A model generated the notes under the pieces. That model was not told the DNA's origin. It saw only the letters and a program-made list of their open reading frames with translations, and did no database searches. Shown here piece after piece: positions 25,196 through 33,980 of a DNA stretch of 64,000 bases (the first letter of the stretch is position 1; each line of letters opens with the position of its first letter). Position numbers and translations under genes: made by a program. Source of the DNA: Candidatus Ribeiella danica (lineage in GTDB: Bacteria; Chloroflexota; Chloroflexia; Chloroflexales; Roseiflexaceae); NCBI GenBank assembly GCA_016717335.1, contig JADKFS010000019.1:672806-736805 (forward strand), read 5' to 3'.

Positions 25196-25222
25196 CTACC
25201 GACTACTGGCTACTGACTACTG
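25138..25222. repeat. Heptamer palindromic element overlapping the 3' end of the homocitrate synthase gene
   Basis: Left arm GTCGGTAGTCAGTACACAGTAGTCAG lies inside the coding frame. The loop is ~35 nt. The right arm CTGACTACCGACTACTGGCTACTGACTAC runs to the GGAGG of lysZ. Confidence 0.88.
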
Positions 25223-25231
25223 GAGGCTCAG

Positions 25232-26035
25232 ATGATTGTTGTCAAAGTCGGCGGCGGCGCCGGGATCGACTACGACGCGCTGTGCGCCGATATCGCCGGG
25301 CTGTGGGCGGCCGGTCGGCGGCTGGTGCTGCTGCACGGCGGCTCGCACGAGACCAACCTGCTGGCCGAGCGCCTGGGCCACCCGCCGCGCTTCGTGACCT
25401 CGCCGTCCGGCTATACGAGCCGCTACACCGACCGCGCCACGCTGGAGATCTTCATGATGGCCTACGCCGGCAAGGTCAACAAGCTGATCGTCGAGCGGCT
25501 CCAGCGCCTGGGCGTGAACGCCGTCGGCCTCTCGGGGCTGGACGGGCGGCTGCTCGAGGGCCAGCGCAAGGCGGCGATCCGCATCGTCGAGGACGGCAAG
25601 CAGAAGGTGCTGCGCGACGACTGGACCGGCACGGTCGAGCGGGTCAACGGCGGGCTGCTGGCGACCCTGCTCGACGGCGGCTACCTGCCGGTGGTCGCGC
25701 CGCTCGCCAGCAGCGTTTCGGGCGAGGCGCTGAACGTCGATGGCGACCGTGCGGCGGCGGCGGTGGCGGCCGCGCTCGGCGCCGAGGCGCTGCTGCTGCT
25801 CTCGAACGTGCCGGGCCTGCTGGGGGCCTTCCCCGACGAGTCGTCGCTGATCAGGCGGATCGCGCGGGCCGAGGTCGAGCAGTATCTGCCGGTGGCGCAG
25901 GGGCGCATGAAGAAGAAGGTGCTTGGCGCGGCCGAGGCGCTGGCCGGCGGGGTCGGGCGCGTGGTCATGGGCGACGCGCGCAGCGACCGGCCGATCAGCA
26001 GGGCGCTGGAGGGCCACGGGACCGTGATCGAGTGA
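25232..26035 (+). CDS. lysZ: LysW-aminoadipate kinase LysZ
   Basis: 267 aa amino acid kinase phosphorylating the delta-carboxyl of LysW-bound aminoadipate. Phosphate-binding VVKVGGGAG is at the N-terminus, then VLLHGGSHETN. YTSRYTDRATLEIFMMAYAGKVNK is typical of LysZ rather than ArgB. GEALNVDGDRAAAAVAAALGAEALLLLSNVPGLL and GRMKKKVLGAAEAL complete the ATP site. ATG with GGAGG upstream. Confidence 0.92.
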   Translation: MIVVKVGGGAGIDYDALCADIAGLWAAGRRLVLLHGGSHETNLLAERLGHPPRFVTSPSGYTSRYTDRATLEIFMMAYAGKVNKLIVERLQRLGVNAVGLSGLDGRLLEGQRKAAIRIVEDGKQKVLRDDWTGTVERVNGGLLATLLDGGYLPVVAPLASSVSGEALNVDGDRAAAAVAAALGAEALLLLSNVPGLLGAFPDESSLIRRIARAEVEQYLPVAQGRMKKKVLGAAEALAGGVGRVVMGDARSDRPISRALEGHGTVIE

Positions 26036-26156
26036 GGCGCGAGGGGCGACAAGGAGACAAGGAGACGAGGAGACAAGGAGACAAGGTGACGAGGTGATGA
26101 ATCCCAAGCCCCAAGTCCCAAGTCCCAAGTCCCAAGTCCCAAGCGCCATCAGCTTG
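26036..26156. repeat. Repeat block between convergent genes
   Basis: About six GACAAGGA units followed by six CCCAAGT/CCCAAGC units. The two runs belong to two repeat families fused end to end. Confidence 0.85.
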
Positions 26157-27365
26157 TCAGTCCAGGCGGCGGATCGCCGGGTGCAGCAGGCCCAATCCGA
26201 TCAGCGCCATCGTGAGCGCGCCGCCCGCTAGGAAGACCAGTTGCGGGCCGAGCAGGTCGGTCGCCCAGCCGGCGACGCCGAAGCCGACCGGCAGCAGCAC
26301 GAACGAGCCGAGCATGTCGACGCTGACCACCCGGCCCATCAGCTCGCGCGGGACCATCTCCTGGAGCGTGTTGGTCCAGATCAGGCTGAACAGCGCCGTC
26401 GTGAAGCCGTGGAACAGCAGGGCCAGCGCGACGCCGGGGACGCCGATCGGCAGGCCGATCGCCAGGATCGCCAGGCCGCCCAGCAGCGAGGCGCCGTAGG
26501 CCACCAGGCCGCGGTGGCGCAGCCGGGTCTTGCGCCCGAGCCAGATCGAGCCGAGCATCAGGCCGGCCGACTCGAATGAGAGCAGCAGGCCCAGCGTCCC
26601 GACGTCGGCGTGCAGGCCCTCGCGCACCAGGAACGGCAGCGCAACCAGGCGCGGCCCGCTGGCCGTGACGTTCACGAGCGCGAAGATCGCGATCGTCAGC
26701 CAGAGCCATGGCTGCGCGAAGACCGCGCTCAGGCCCGCGCGCAGGTCGGTCAGCACGCCGGTCGCCCGCTCGCCTGCGTGGGTCGCCGGCAGCGGCGGCA
26801 GCGGGATGATGCAGGCGGCCGAGATGAAGAACGACAGCGCGTCGAGCGCGAACGCCATCGAGGTGCCCCACAGCGCGACGATCGCCGCGCCGAGCGCCGG
26901 CCCGACGATGCCGGTGATCTCGCCGCTGAGGCTCGTGAGCGAGTTCGCGCTGGGCAGCGACTCGCGCGGCATGATGTCGGGGATGGTGGCGCTGTAGGCC
27001 GGCTGAAAGAACGCGCTCACGAAGCCGAAGAAGATGCTCGCGACGTAGATGTGCCAGACCTCGAGTTGCCCGCCGAAGGCCAGCGCCGCGATGGCTGTGG
27101 CCACGAGGCCGCGCAGCGCGTCGGAGGCGAGCATCAGCCGCAGGCGCGGGAAGCGATCGACGGCCACGCCGCCGATCAGGAGGAACAGCAGCATGGGCGC
27201 AAACGAGAAGATCAGCACGGTGCCCATCGCCGCCGCCGATCCGGTCTTCTCCAGCACCCACCAGGCCAGCGCCACGCGGTACAGGCTGTCGCCGAGGCGC
27301 GAGATCGTCTGCCCGCTCCACAGCAGGGCGAACGAGCGGTGTCTCAGCGATGTTAATAAAACCAT
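26157..27365 (-). CDS. MFS transporter
   Basis: 402 aa, about 12 hydrophobic segments. Motif-A-like GGVAVDRFPRLRLML follows TM2 (near residue 64-78), and WSGQTISRLGDSLYRVALAWWV at the N-terminus is typical of the macrolide-efflux-like MFS_3 group. Probably a drug or metabolite exporter; substrate unknown. ATG at 27365. The downstream end faces lysZ. It interrupts the plus-strand lysine cluster together with the next gene. Confidence 0.85.
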   Translation of the reverse strand: MVLLTSLRHRSFALLWSGQTISRLGDSLYRVALAWWVLEKTGSAAAMGTVLIFSFAPMLLFLLIGGVAVDRFPRLRLMLASDALRGLVATAIAALAFGGQLEVWHIYVASIFFGFVSAFFQPAYSATIPDIMPRESLPSANSLTSLSGEITGIVGPALGAAIVALWGTSMAFALDALSFFISAACIIPLPPLPATHAGERATGVLTDLRAGLSAVFAQPWLWLTIAIFALVNVTASGPRLVALPFLVREGLHADVGTLGLLLSFESAGLMLGSIWLGRKTRLRHRGLVAYGASLLGGLAILAIGLPIGVPGVALALLFHGFTTALFSLIWTNTLQEMVPRELMGRVVSVDMLGSFVLLPVGFGVAGWATDLLGPQLVFLAGGALTMALIGLGLLHPAIRRLD

Positions 27366-27413
27366 ATGGCAGTCGCAACCTCGTCCGGCTTGGCTGAATG
27401 CCCAAGACGCGTG

Positions 27414-27911
27414 CTAGCTCTCTGTGCTCTCTGTGGCAAGAATCCGGGCCGCCTGCCGGAGGTGCGCGGGGGTCAGGGTGTAGGCCCGCGCGAAGCCGCC
27501 GACGTAGCGCGCCTCGGCGGGCACCAGCCGGAACAGCGCGAAGTCGGGGAACCCGAACAGCGGCTCGGCCGCGGGCAGGCGCGCCAGGTAGTGCTCGCGC
27601 GCGGCGGCGTGATCGGCGCTCCCGGCCGGGATCGGCGTGGCCGGGCCGACCAGCGTGATCCGCGCGAGCGTCTGCACGTCCTCGCGGCCGTCATCCCGCT
27701 CGGCGATCAGCAGCGCCGCCTGCGGGCCGGCCAGCAGCTGGCGGGTGTGCGACGCGAGCTGGCTCAGGTGCAGCAGGAACCCGTCGAAGCCTGGCTCGGC
27801 CGCGTAGGCCACCATCGAGACGAACGGCGCCCCGTCGCGCAGGGTGCCCAGGGCGGCCTGGCGCTGCCCGCGGATGAGGTTGGCGACGATGGCAAGCTCT
27901 TCGGATAGCAT
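27414..27911 (-). CDS. Pyridoxamine-phosphate-oxidase-like / HugZ-type split-barrel protein
   Basis: 165 aa flavin-binding split-barrel fold: LIRGQRQAALGTLRDGAPFVSMVAYA at the N-terminus, HLSQLASHTRQLLAGPQAALLIAE as the second core strand block, and RITLVGPATPI. Resembles the N-terminal domain of HugZ-type haem-handling proteins and general PNPOx-like oxidoreductases. It is a single domain, so haem degradation cannot be claimed. ATG at 27911. 48 bp upstream of the MFS gene on the same strand; probable operon. Confidence 0.8.
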   Translation of the reverse strand: MLSEELAIVANLIRGQRQAALGTLRDGAPFVSMVAYAAEPGFDGFLLHLSQLASHTRQLLAGPQAALLIAERDDGREDVQTLARITLVGPATPIPAGSADHAAAREHYLARLPAAEPLFGFPDFALFRLVPAEARYVGGFARAYTLTPAHLRQAARILATESTES

Positions 27912-27929
27912 CGTGACCTCGAATTGCTA

Positions 27930-28098
27930 TTGATCCGCAGCTAGCGCGGATTACGATAGACATACAAAAGGTTATCCGTGTAAATCCGCATTATCCGCGG
28001 ATACAACAGATATGAATGTGTATCCGCGTAAATCCGCGTTATCCGCGGATACAACAGATATGAATGTGTATCCGCGTAAATCCGCGTTATCCGCGGAG
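27930..28098. repeat. 48-bp tandem repeats (ATCCGCG family)
   Basis: TTATCCGCGG recurs at 27991, 28039 and 28087 (period 48), with ACAACAGATATGAATGTG between. It is preceded by ATCCGCAGCTAGCGCGGAT, related to the 95-bp repeats at 17.3 kb. The array cuts into the 3' end of the decayed MNT gene. Confidence 0.88.
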
Positions 28099-28335
28099 CA
28101 GACGAAACGGAAAATGACCTCGCAGGCCAGGAACGGGTCGGCTGCGTTGAGGACCACCAAGTCGACGCGCGGGCAGTCAGCTGGTCTTCGAGCGCTATTG
28201 CCAGCCGAACTATATCCGTCGCCGACCAGAACACGCCCCGTGCAGCCCCCGCCCGCGGCTGCCGAACGAGTAGAGAATCGATACGCCGAACGAGCGGCAG
28301 ATCTGTTCAATTGCAGCGCGCCGGTCGGTTGCCAT
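28099..28335 (-). pseudogene. Decayed minimal nucleotidyltransferase (MNT)
   Basis: The minus strand from the ATG at 28335 reads MATDRRAAIEQICRSFGVSI and then LYSFGSRGRG, a nucleotidyltransferase start with G-S motif. After a frame change come IVRLAIALEDQLTARA and, after another, VDLVVLNAADPFLACEVI, the usual end of MntA-like antitoxin nucleotidyltransferases. At least two frameshifts and an internal loss are needed, and the 3' end runs into the 48-bp repeats. No HEPN partner is seen. Confidence 0.6.
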
Positions 28336-28364
28336 CGCGGGATCTCTTGCATAAGGATAGCAGC

Positions 28365-29543
28365 ATGATACCACACAACGCTTCGAGCCAGGCCATCATT
28401 GAGGCCGAGTCGGCCCACACCAGCGGCGTGTACCCCAAGCGCGCGCTCGCGATCGTACGCGGCGAGGGCGCGCGCCTGTGGGACGCCGACGGCCGCGAGT
28501 ACGTCGACTGCGTGGGCGGCCAGGGCTCGGCCAACCTCGGCCACGCCAACCCCGCCGTCGTCGCGGCGATCCGCGAGCAGGCCGGCCTGCTGATGACCTG
28601 CCCCGAGATCTTCTACAACGACCAGCGCGCGGCCTACCTCGCGGAGCTGACGGCGCTGCTGCCGGAGGGGCTGGAGCGCGTGTTCCTGTGCAACTCCGGC
28701 GCCGAGGCGATCGAGGGCGCGATCAAGCTGGCGCGCCTGCTGACCGGCCGGACCGGCGCGGTCGCGGCCGTGCGCGGCTTCCACGGGCGCACGATGGGCG
28801 CGCTCTCGGCCACCTGGGAGCCGAAGTACCGCGAGCCGTTCGCGCCGCTGCTGGCCGGCTTCGCGCACGTCCCCTACGATCGGATCGACGCGCTCGACGC
28901 GGCGGTGGGCGAGACGACTGCGGCGGTGGTGCTGGAGCTGGTCCAGGGCGAGGGCGGCGTGCGCCCGGCCGGCGCCGAGTACGTGGCCGCGGCGCAGCGG
29001 ATCTGCCGCGAGCGCGGCGCGCTGCTGGTGGTCGACGAGGTGCAGACCGGCTTCGGGCGCACCGGCAGGCTGTGGGCCTGCGAGCACTACGGCCTCGCGC
29101 CCGACCTGCTGGCGCTGGCCAAGTCGATCGCCGGCGGGCTGCCAATGGGCGCGGTCGCCATCCAGGGGCGCTTCGGCGCGCTGCCGCAGGGCAGCCACGG
29201 CTCGACCTTCGGCGGCGGGCCGCTGGCCTGCGCGGCTGCGCGGGCGGCGCTGCGCGAGCTGGTCGATCGCGATCTGCCGCGCCAGGCTGCCGAAAAGGGG
29301 CAATACACCATCGAACGGCTGCGGGCGCTGCGGCTGCCGCGCGTGCGCGAGGTGCGCGGTCTGGGCCTGCTGATCGGGCTAGAGCTGAAGGAGCGTGTGC
29401 AGCCCTTCCTGGCGGCGCTGATGGAGCGCGGCGTGCTGGCGCTGCCGGCCGGGCCGAACGTGCTGCGGCTGCTCCCGCCGCTAGTGATCGAGTACGATCA
29501 GATCGACCGGGTGGTCGCGGCGATTGCCGAGGTGCTGGGGTAG
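28365..29543 (+). CDS. lysJ: LysW-aminoadipate semialdehyde aminotransferase LysJ
   Basis: 392 aa class III PLP aminotransferase using glutamate to aminate LysW-bound semialdehyde. NSGAEAIEGAIKLAR and GFHGRTMGALSAT bind PLP, VVDEVQTGFGRTG holds the PLP Asp, and LLALAKSIAGGLPMGAV contains the Schiff-base Lys (near residue 250). ArgD, GabT or RocD-like roles are possible by family, but the LysW cluster context favours LysJ. ATG at 28365 with AAGGA upstream; an upstream in-frame extension of 18 codons lies in the pseudogene and is rejected. Confidence 0.87.
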   Translation: MIPHNASSQAIIEAESAHTSGVYPKRALAIVRGEGARLWDADGREYVDCVGGQGSANLGHANPAVVAAIREQAGLLMTCPEIFYNDQRAAYLAELTALLPEGLERVFLCNSGAEAIEGAIKLARLLTGRTGAVAAVRGFHGRTMGALSATWEPKYREPFAPLLAGFAHVPYDRIDALDAAVGETTAAVVLELVQGEGGVRPAGAEYVAAAQRICRERGALLVVDEVQTGFGRTGRLWACEHYGLAPDLLALAKSIAGGLPMGAVAIQGRFGALPQGSHGSTFGGGPLACAAARAALRELVDRDLPRQAAEKGQYTIERLRALRLPRVREVRGLGLLIGLELKERVQPFLAALMERGVLALPAGPNVLRLLPPLVIEYDQIDRVVAAIAEVLG

Positions 29544-29584
29544 AATGCGTGTGGCGTCATGGCAACCCGTACGTCGGTGCAGTC

Positions 29585-29650
29585 CGCTGTTGGCAGTTGG
29601 CAGTCGGCAGTGGCGGCGCATTGCAAACCGCCGACTGCCGGCTGCGTACT
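29585..29650. repeat. Heptamer palindromic element (TTGGCAG)
   Basis: GTTGGCAGTTGGCAGTCGGCAG arm opposite CCGCCGACTGCCGGCTGC, loop ~18 nt, between convergent lysJ and an alpha/beta hydrolase gene. Confidence 0.8.
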
Positions 29651-29654
29651 GACG

Positions 29655-30494
29655 CTAGGCGCTGCCCTGGGCGCCCTCAAGGAACCGCATGCCGGCCGGC
29701 TCGGGCGCCCCGCTGTCGTAGGCCGTCTCGGCGCTGGTGGCCGGCTGCTCGAAGAAGTTGAGGATCGCCTCGTTGAACGCGCTCGGGCGCTCCCACATCG
29801 GGTTGTGCCCGGCGCCTCTCACGATGATCATGCGCCCGTTCGGCAGCGCGCGGCAGAGCCGCCAGCCCGCCTCGGGCGGCGTGATGGTGTCGTGCTGGCC
29901 CCAGATCACCAGCGTGGGCACGCTGATGTGCTGCAGCTTGGGGGTGATATCGGTGGTCAGCAGCTCGGCGGCCGCCTTGGTGAGCGTAAACAGGCCGGCC
30001 TGGAACGCGTCGCCCAGCAGAATCGGGAGAAAATGGGGCTGGTGCAGGCCGAACTCCTGGATCACGCCCAGCGCGTGCGCGAGCGGGTCTTGCTCGGCGA
30101 CGAACATGGCCGCGTCGACCAGCACCAGCCGGTCGACCCGATCCGGGAAATCGGCGGCGAGGTCGGCTGCGATCACGGCGCCCATCGAGTGCCCGACCAT
30201 GTGGGCCTGGTGCAGGCCGAGCTGGTCCATCCAGGCGGCTAGGTAGGCCGCCGCGTCCTTCAGTACAAAGGAGTGCCTGGCCCGGCTGGCGCCGAACCCG
30301 ATCAGATCGACGACATGCACGCGGTAGCGCTGGGCGAGCGCTGGGATGTTGCGCTCCCACCAGCGGCTGGAGCCGGACAGGCCGTGGATCAGCACCAGCG
30401 GCGGCCCGTCCCCCGCAACCTGGTAGGCGATGTTGGCGTGTGCGACTCGGATGCGTCGCTGCTCGATGCGTACCCGGCCGTGTTGACTCAGCAC
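29655..30494 (-). CDS. Alpha/beta hydrolase
   Basis: 279 aa. Catalytic triad visible: nucleophile Ser in MVGHSMGAVIAA (near residue 98), Asp in IWGQHDTITPP, His in GAGHNPMWE. Oxyanion-hole HGLSGSSRWWE. Typical soluble esterase/C-C hydrolase-like length with a short cap. GTG start at 30494 with GGAGGT four nt upstream. It sits between lysJ and lysK on the opposite strand. No specific substrate indicated. Confidence 0.85.
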   Translation of the reverse strand: MLSQHGRVRIEQRRIRVAHANIAYQVAGDGPPLVLIHGLSGSSRWWERNIPALAQRYRVHVVDLIGFGASRARHSFVLKDAAAYLAAWMDQLGLHQAHMVGHSMGAVIAADLAADFPDRVDRLVLVDAAMFVAEQDPLAHALGVIQEFGLHQPHFLPILLGDAFQAGLFTLTKAAAELLTTDITPKLQHISVPTLVIWGQHDTITPPEAGWRLCRALPNGRMIIVRGAGHNPMWERPSAFNEAILNFFEQPATSAETAYDSGAPEPAGMRFLEGAQGSA

Positions 30495-30642
30495 ATAGAC
30501 CTCCGTGAATCTTCCGTAGACACGGTGTGGTTGCCTGCGCTGAAGGTGCCATGCGTGGGCGGCGCATGGGCAAGACAGCGCTGCTGCGCGGATCGCCGTT
30601 GCTAGAGCTGGGGATTTTGCTTCTTGAAAATAGATTGTTCGT

Positions 30643-30648
30643 ATTATA
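30643..30648 (-). promoter_or_regulatory. Probable -10 box for the alpha/beta hydrolase gene
   Basis: TGTATAAT on the minus strand (extended -10 TG present), about 145 nt before the gene. -35 weak (TTACAC with a 19-nt spacer). Confidence 0.4.
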
Positions 30649-30684
30649 CACGGCTTTTGTCAATTATGTGTAATCGAACTACCA

Positions 30685-30775
30685 CCGCAGGTTGCGCAAT
30701 CGCAACCTGCGGCGCATCAGGCGTCCCCCTCTCCCGTTCTGGGAGCGGGGGGCAGGGGGCGAGGGCCAATGATGC
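30685..30775. repeat. Hairpin plus C/G-rich module before lysK
   Basis: Perfect 12-bp hairpin with CAAT loop (30685-30712), then a CCCCCTCTCCCG...GGGAGCGGGGGGCAGGGGG stem. It lies upstream of lysK with no T-run; part of the composite hairpin family. Confidence 0.7.
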
Positions 30776-30835
30776 CTCGGGATTTCATCTATCAGAAACA
30801 GCCCTGCGCCTGAGTAGAAATGAGAGGAGCTGAAC

Positions 30836-31909
30836 ATGAGTAACCAGCCTGCCTTCGACCCCGTCGCACTGCTCGAACAAACGCTGCGCATCCCCAGCCT
30901 CTCCGGCCAGGAGGCCGACGTGGCCGGCTTTCTGGTCGGACAGATGCGGGTGCTTGGCTTCCACAGCTACGTCGACGGCGCGGGCAACGCCGTCGGCGAG
31001 GCCGGCGACGGCCCGCAGATCGTCCTGCTCGGCCACATCGACACAGTGCCGGGCATCGTGCCGGTGCGGGTCGAGGGCGGTCGGCTCTACGGGCGCGGCT
31101 CGGTCGACGCCAAGGGGCCGTTCGCCACGTTCGTCGCGGCCGCGGCGCGGCTGGCCGCGTCGGACGACCTGCGCGCGCGCCTGGTGCTGGTCGGCGCGGT
31201 CGAGGAGGAGGCCGCCTCCTCGAAGGGCGCGCACTATGTGGTCGACCGCTACGCGCCGGCCGCCTGCGTGATCGGCGAGCCGAGCGGCTGGGACCGGCTG
31301 ACGCTCGGCTACAAGGGCCGCCTGCTGGCCGAGGGCCGCTGGGAGCAGCCGATGGCCCACAGCGCTGGCCGCGAGGCTGCCGTGGCCGAGCGCGCTGTCG
31401 CCTTCTGGAACGGCGTCCAGGCCCGCTGCGCCGCGCACAACGCCGACAAGGCGCAGCTGTTCGACCAGTTGCTGCCCTCGCTGCGGGCGATCTCCTCCGG
31501 CAGCGACGGGCTGACCGACTGGGCCGAGCTGACGATCGGCATTCGCCTGCCGCTCGACGTCGACCCCGACGCGCTGGCGCGGGAGCTGGCCGCCGATGGG
31601 CTGGGCGGCCGGCTGCAGTTTCGCGGCGGCTGCCGGGCCTACCGCGGCGACAAGAACAACCCGCTGGTGCGCGCCTTTCTCAAGGGCGTGCGCGCGGCCG
31701 GCGGCGCGCCCGGCTTCCTGCTCAAGACTGGCACCTCGGATATGAACGTCGTCGGTCCGGCCTGGCGCTGCCCCATCCTGGCCTACGGCCCGGGCGACTC
31801 GAGCCTCGACCACACGCCCGACGAGCACGTCGAGGTGGCCGAGTACCTGCGCGCGATCGACGTGCTTGAGGCGGCGCTGCGGCAGCTTGTCGCGGAGCTG
31901 GCGCGCTAG
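30836..31909 (+). CDS. lysK: LysW-lysine hydrolase LysK
   Basis: 357 aa M20-family zinc peptidase that releases lysine from LysW, last step of the pathway. Metal ligands: His in LLGHIDTVPG, bridging Asp in GRGSVDAKGP, Glu pair in VGAVEEEAASSKGAHY, and the final His in SLDHTPDEHVEV. IPSLSGQEADVAGFL at the N-terminus is typical of LysK/ArgE-like enzymes. ATG at 30836 with GAGAGGAG upstream. Confidence 0.9.
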   Translation: MSNQPAFDPVALLEQTLRIPSLSGQEADVAGFLVGQMRVLGFHSYVDGAGNAVGEAGDGPQIVLLGHIDTVPGIVPVRVEGGRLYGRGSVDAKGPFATFVAAAARLAASDDLRARLVLVGAVEEEAASSKGAHYVVDRYAPAACVIGEPSGWDRLTLGYKGRLLAEGRWEQPMAHSAGREAAVAERAVAFWNGVQARCAAHNADKAQLFDQLLPSLRAISSGSDGLTDWAELTIGIRLPLDVDPDALARELAADGLGGRLQFRGGCRAYRGDKNNPLVRAFLKGVRAAGGAPGFLLKTGTSDMNVVGPAWRCPILAYGPGDSSLDHTPDEHVEVAEYLRAIDVLEAALRQLVAELAR

Positions 31910-31924
31910 CCCTCAGATCCCGTC

Positions 31925-32080
31925 TGAACCAGTGTCCCCTCTTCCCCAGAAAGGGAGCGGGCGAATTCTTGCCTGGCCTCGGGGTTTCGGCTCCGCCGAA
32001 ACCCCGAGGCCAGGCATTGTTCACCCCCGCCCCTGGCAGGGCGGGGGCAGGGGGTGGGGTGATCAAGCGCATCACCCCAC
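31925..32080. repeat. Composite hairpin element (31.9 kb copy)
   Basis: Module 1: CCCCTCTTCCCC...GGGAGCGGG. Module 2: a perfect 22-bp hairpin with TCC triloop (31970-31991 / 31995-32016). Module 3: CCCCCGCCCCTGGCAGGGCGGGGGCAGGGGG then GTGATCAAGCGCATC. It follows lysK, so it may act as its terminator region. Confidence 0.8.
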
Positions 32081-32221
32081 CGTGAACGAAAAATCACCAA
32101 TTTGTACAAAAGATCCAAAAGACAAAATAAACAATTTAGAAACTCTAGCCGTAGCGCCATCGGCGCTATCAAACTATCATAGCCACAGCAAGTTTATATT
32201 CTTGGAATACTGCGTGCAACG

Positions 32222-32267
32222 AAGCGGCGCCGGACGGATCATCAGTGATCTGCCCGGCGCCGCTCTT
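32222..32267 (+). promoter_or_regulatory. Leader hairpin of the cation/proton antiporter gene
   Basis: AGCGGCGCCGG ... CCGGCGCCGCT arms with an inner GATCA/TGATC stem, 20 nt before the ATG. It lies in a locally AT-richer leader (32090-32230) with no recognised riboswitch. Possible operator or structured 5' UTR. Confidence 0.45.
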
Positions 32268-32287
32268 AACAGAGATGAGGAATCGGG

Positions 32288-33496
32288 ATGCATGAGACGC
32301 TGAATATGCTGCTCCCGCTCGCGGCCATCCTGGTCGGGGCGAAGGCGGCCGCGCAGCTCAGCCACCGCTTCGGTCTTCCGGCGGTCTTCGGCGAGCTGCT
32401 GCTGGGCCTCGCGCTCGGGCCGTCGTTGCTGGGCCTGCTTTCGCCGAACGAGACCTTCCAGCTGTTTGCCGATATCGGCGTGATCCTGCTGATGTTCATG
32501 GCCGGCCTCGAGACCGACACTGCGGCGATGCGGCAGGCCGGCAAGGCCTCGACCCTGACCGCGATCGGCGGCGTGATCCTACCGCTCGGCGGCGGGCTCC
32601 TGATCGGCCGGGCGTTTGGGATGGAGTGGCACCACGCGCTGTTCCTCGGCGCGGTGCTGACGGCCACCAGCGTGAGCATCTCTGCGCAGACGCTGCGCGA
32701 GCTCGGCCGGCTGCGCTCGCGCGAGGGCTCGACCATCCTCGGCGCCGCGATCATCGACGACGTGCTGGGCGTGCTGGTGTTCGCCGTGGTGATGAGCCTC
32801 TCCGGCGAGGGCAACATGTTCCTGACCCTCGGCAAGATGGTGCTGTTCTTCCCGATCGCCTGGATCATCGGCGATAAGGTCGTGCCGGTGCTGGTGCGCT
32901 GGGAGCGCCACCTGCACCACCGCGAGGCTAGCCTGGCGCTGCTGCTCGGGATGGTGCTGATCTACGCCTGGTCGGCCGAGGCGCTCGGCAGCGTGGCTAC
33001 GATCACCGGCGCCTACCTGCTTGGAGTTGTGGTCGCGCGGCACGCCGACGAGAGCCATATCATCCATCACGGCACCGCCGCGCTCGGCTACGGCTTCTTC
33101 ATCCCGATCTTCTTCATCAATATCGGCCTGCAGGCTCACGCCGAAGGCCTGATCGCCGCCCCGATCCTGACCGTCGTTCTGATCGTCGTGGCGGTTGCCA
33201 CCAAGGTCGTCGGTGGGGGCGTCGGCGCGTGGCTGGGCGGCTTCGTGCCGCGCTCGGCCTACCAGATCGGCATCGGCATGATTTCTCGCGGCGAGGTCGC
33301 GCTGGTGATCGCCGGCGCCGGGCTCGCGGCTGGCCTGCTGGACAGCGGGCTGTTCTCGGTCCTGGTCGTCGTCACGCTGGCGACGACGCTGGTCACGCCG
33401 CCGCTGCTGCGCATGGCATTTGCGTCGGGCAAGCCCGCGGCACACCCGGCGCACGAGCCGGTCGTGACTCTGGTTGCGGAGGCTTTCGCGGATTAA
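32288..33496 (+). CDS. CPA2-family cation/proton antiporter
   Basis: 402 aa integral membrane protein with about 12 helices. FGELLLGLALGPSLLG is the N-terminal signature of the KefB/NapA branch. The ion-binding Asp pair is in AAIIDDVLGVLVFAVV (near residue 157), and ISRGEVALVIAGAGL is near the C-terminus. Expected Na+ or K+ / H+ exchange. No TrkA-N/RCK domain is attached. ATG at 32288, ribosome site GAGGAATCGGG. Confidence 0.88.
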   Translation: MHETLNMLLPLAAILVGAKAAAQLSHRFGLPAVFGELLLGLALGPSLLGLLSPNETFQLFADIGVILLMFMAGLETDTAAMRQAGKASTLTAIGGVILPLGGGLLIGRAFGMEWHHALFLGAVLTATSVSISAQTLRELGRLRSREGSTILGAAIIDDVLGVLVFAVVMSLSGEGNMFLTLGKMVLFFPIAWIIGDKVVPVLVRWERHLHHREASLALLLGMVLIYAWSAEALGSVATITGAYLLGVVVARHADESHIIHHGTAALGYGFFIPIFFINIGLQAHAEGLIAAPILTVVLIVVAVATKVVGGGVGAWLGGFVPRSAYQIGIGMISRGEVALVIAGAGLAAGLLDSGLFSVLVVVTLATTLVTPPLLRMAFASGKPAAHPAHEPVVTLVAEAFAD

Positions 33497-33980
33497 GCGC
33501 CAGTGCAAGGTTCCGGAAGTTCGTATCGGGTTTGGGCTGCCACGATCGGTTCTGCGGTTCTGCGGTGCTGCAGTTCCGTGGCCGCAGAACTGCAGCACCA
33601 ACTGGCGACAACTGGCACGCTTTTCCGGAAGGCTGTACTAGTCTGCTCCAGGCAAGCTATTCGTGCATACGAAGGCGCTATCCGGCTCTGGTATGCCATC
33701 GCCTGACTATCGACTACTGACGACTGTTTACTCTGTACGAGCGCTAGAGAGAGATGCAGGGAAGAAGGAAGGAGGCCACCTAAGGAAACATCGCTTACTG
33801 CAGCGGCCGGGCCACCGCTGCACCCATCCCCGTCTGATGGGCGGCCACGTTGCCAAAGGGTCGCCGTAGTCAGGCGCGCAGTTCGACAAGATAACGCAGA
33901 TGTTATCGCAGGAGTCCCTGTTACGTCGAACGCCGCACCGTGATACGACGAGGTTAAAGAAGCGAAAGGAAGTTATCCCG
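33497..33980. other. Intergenic leader region of the ammonium transporter gene
   Basis: 484 bp. Holds a perfect 13-bp inverted repeat (33564-33576 / 33587-33599, arm GGTGCTGCAGTTC), a lone heptamer-type arm TGACTATCGACTACTGACGACTG (33704-33726), and two small hairpins (GCAGCGG/CCGCTGC; CCCATC/GATGGG) at 33800-33850. No gene or known riboswitch recognised. Confidence 0.5.
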
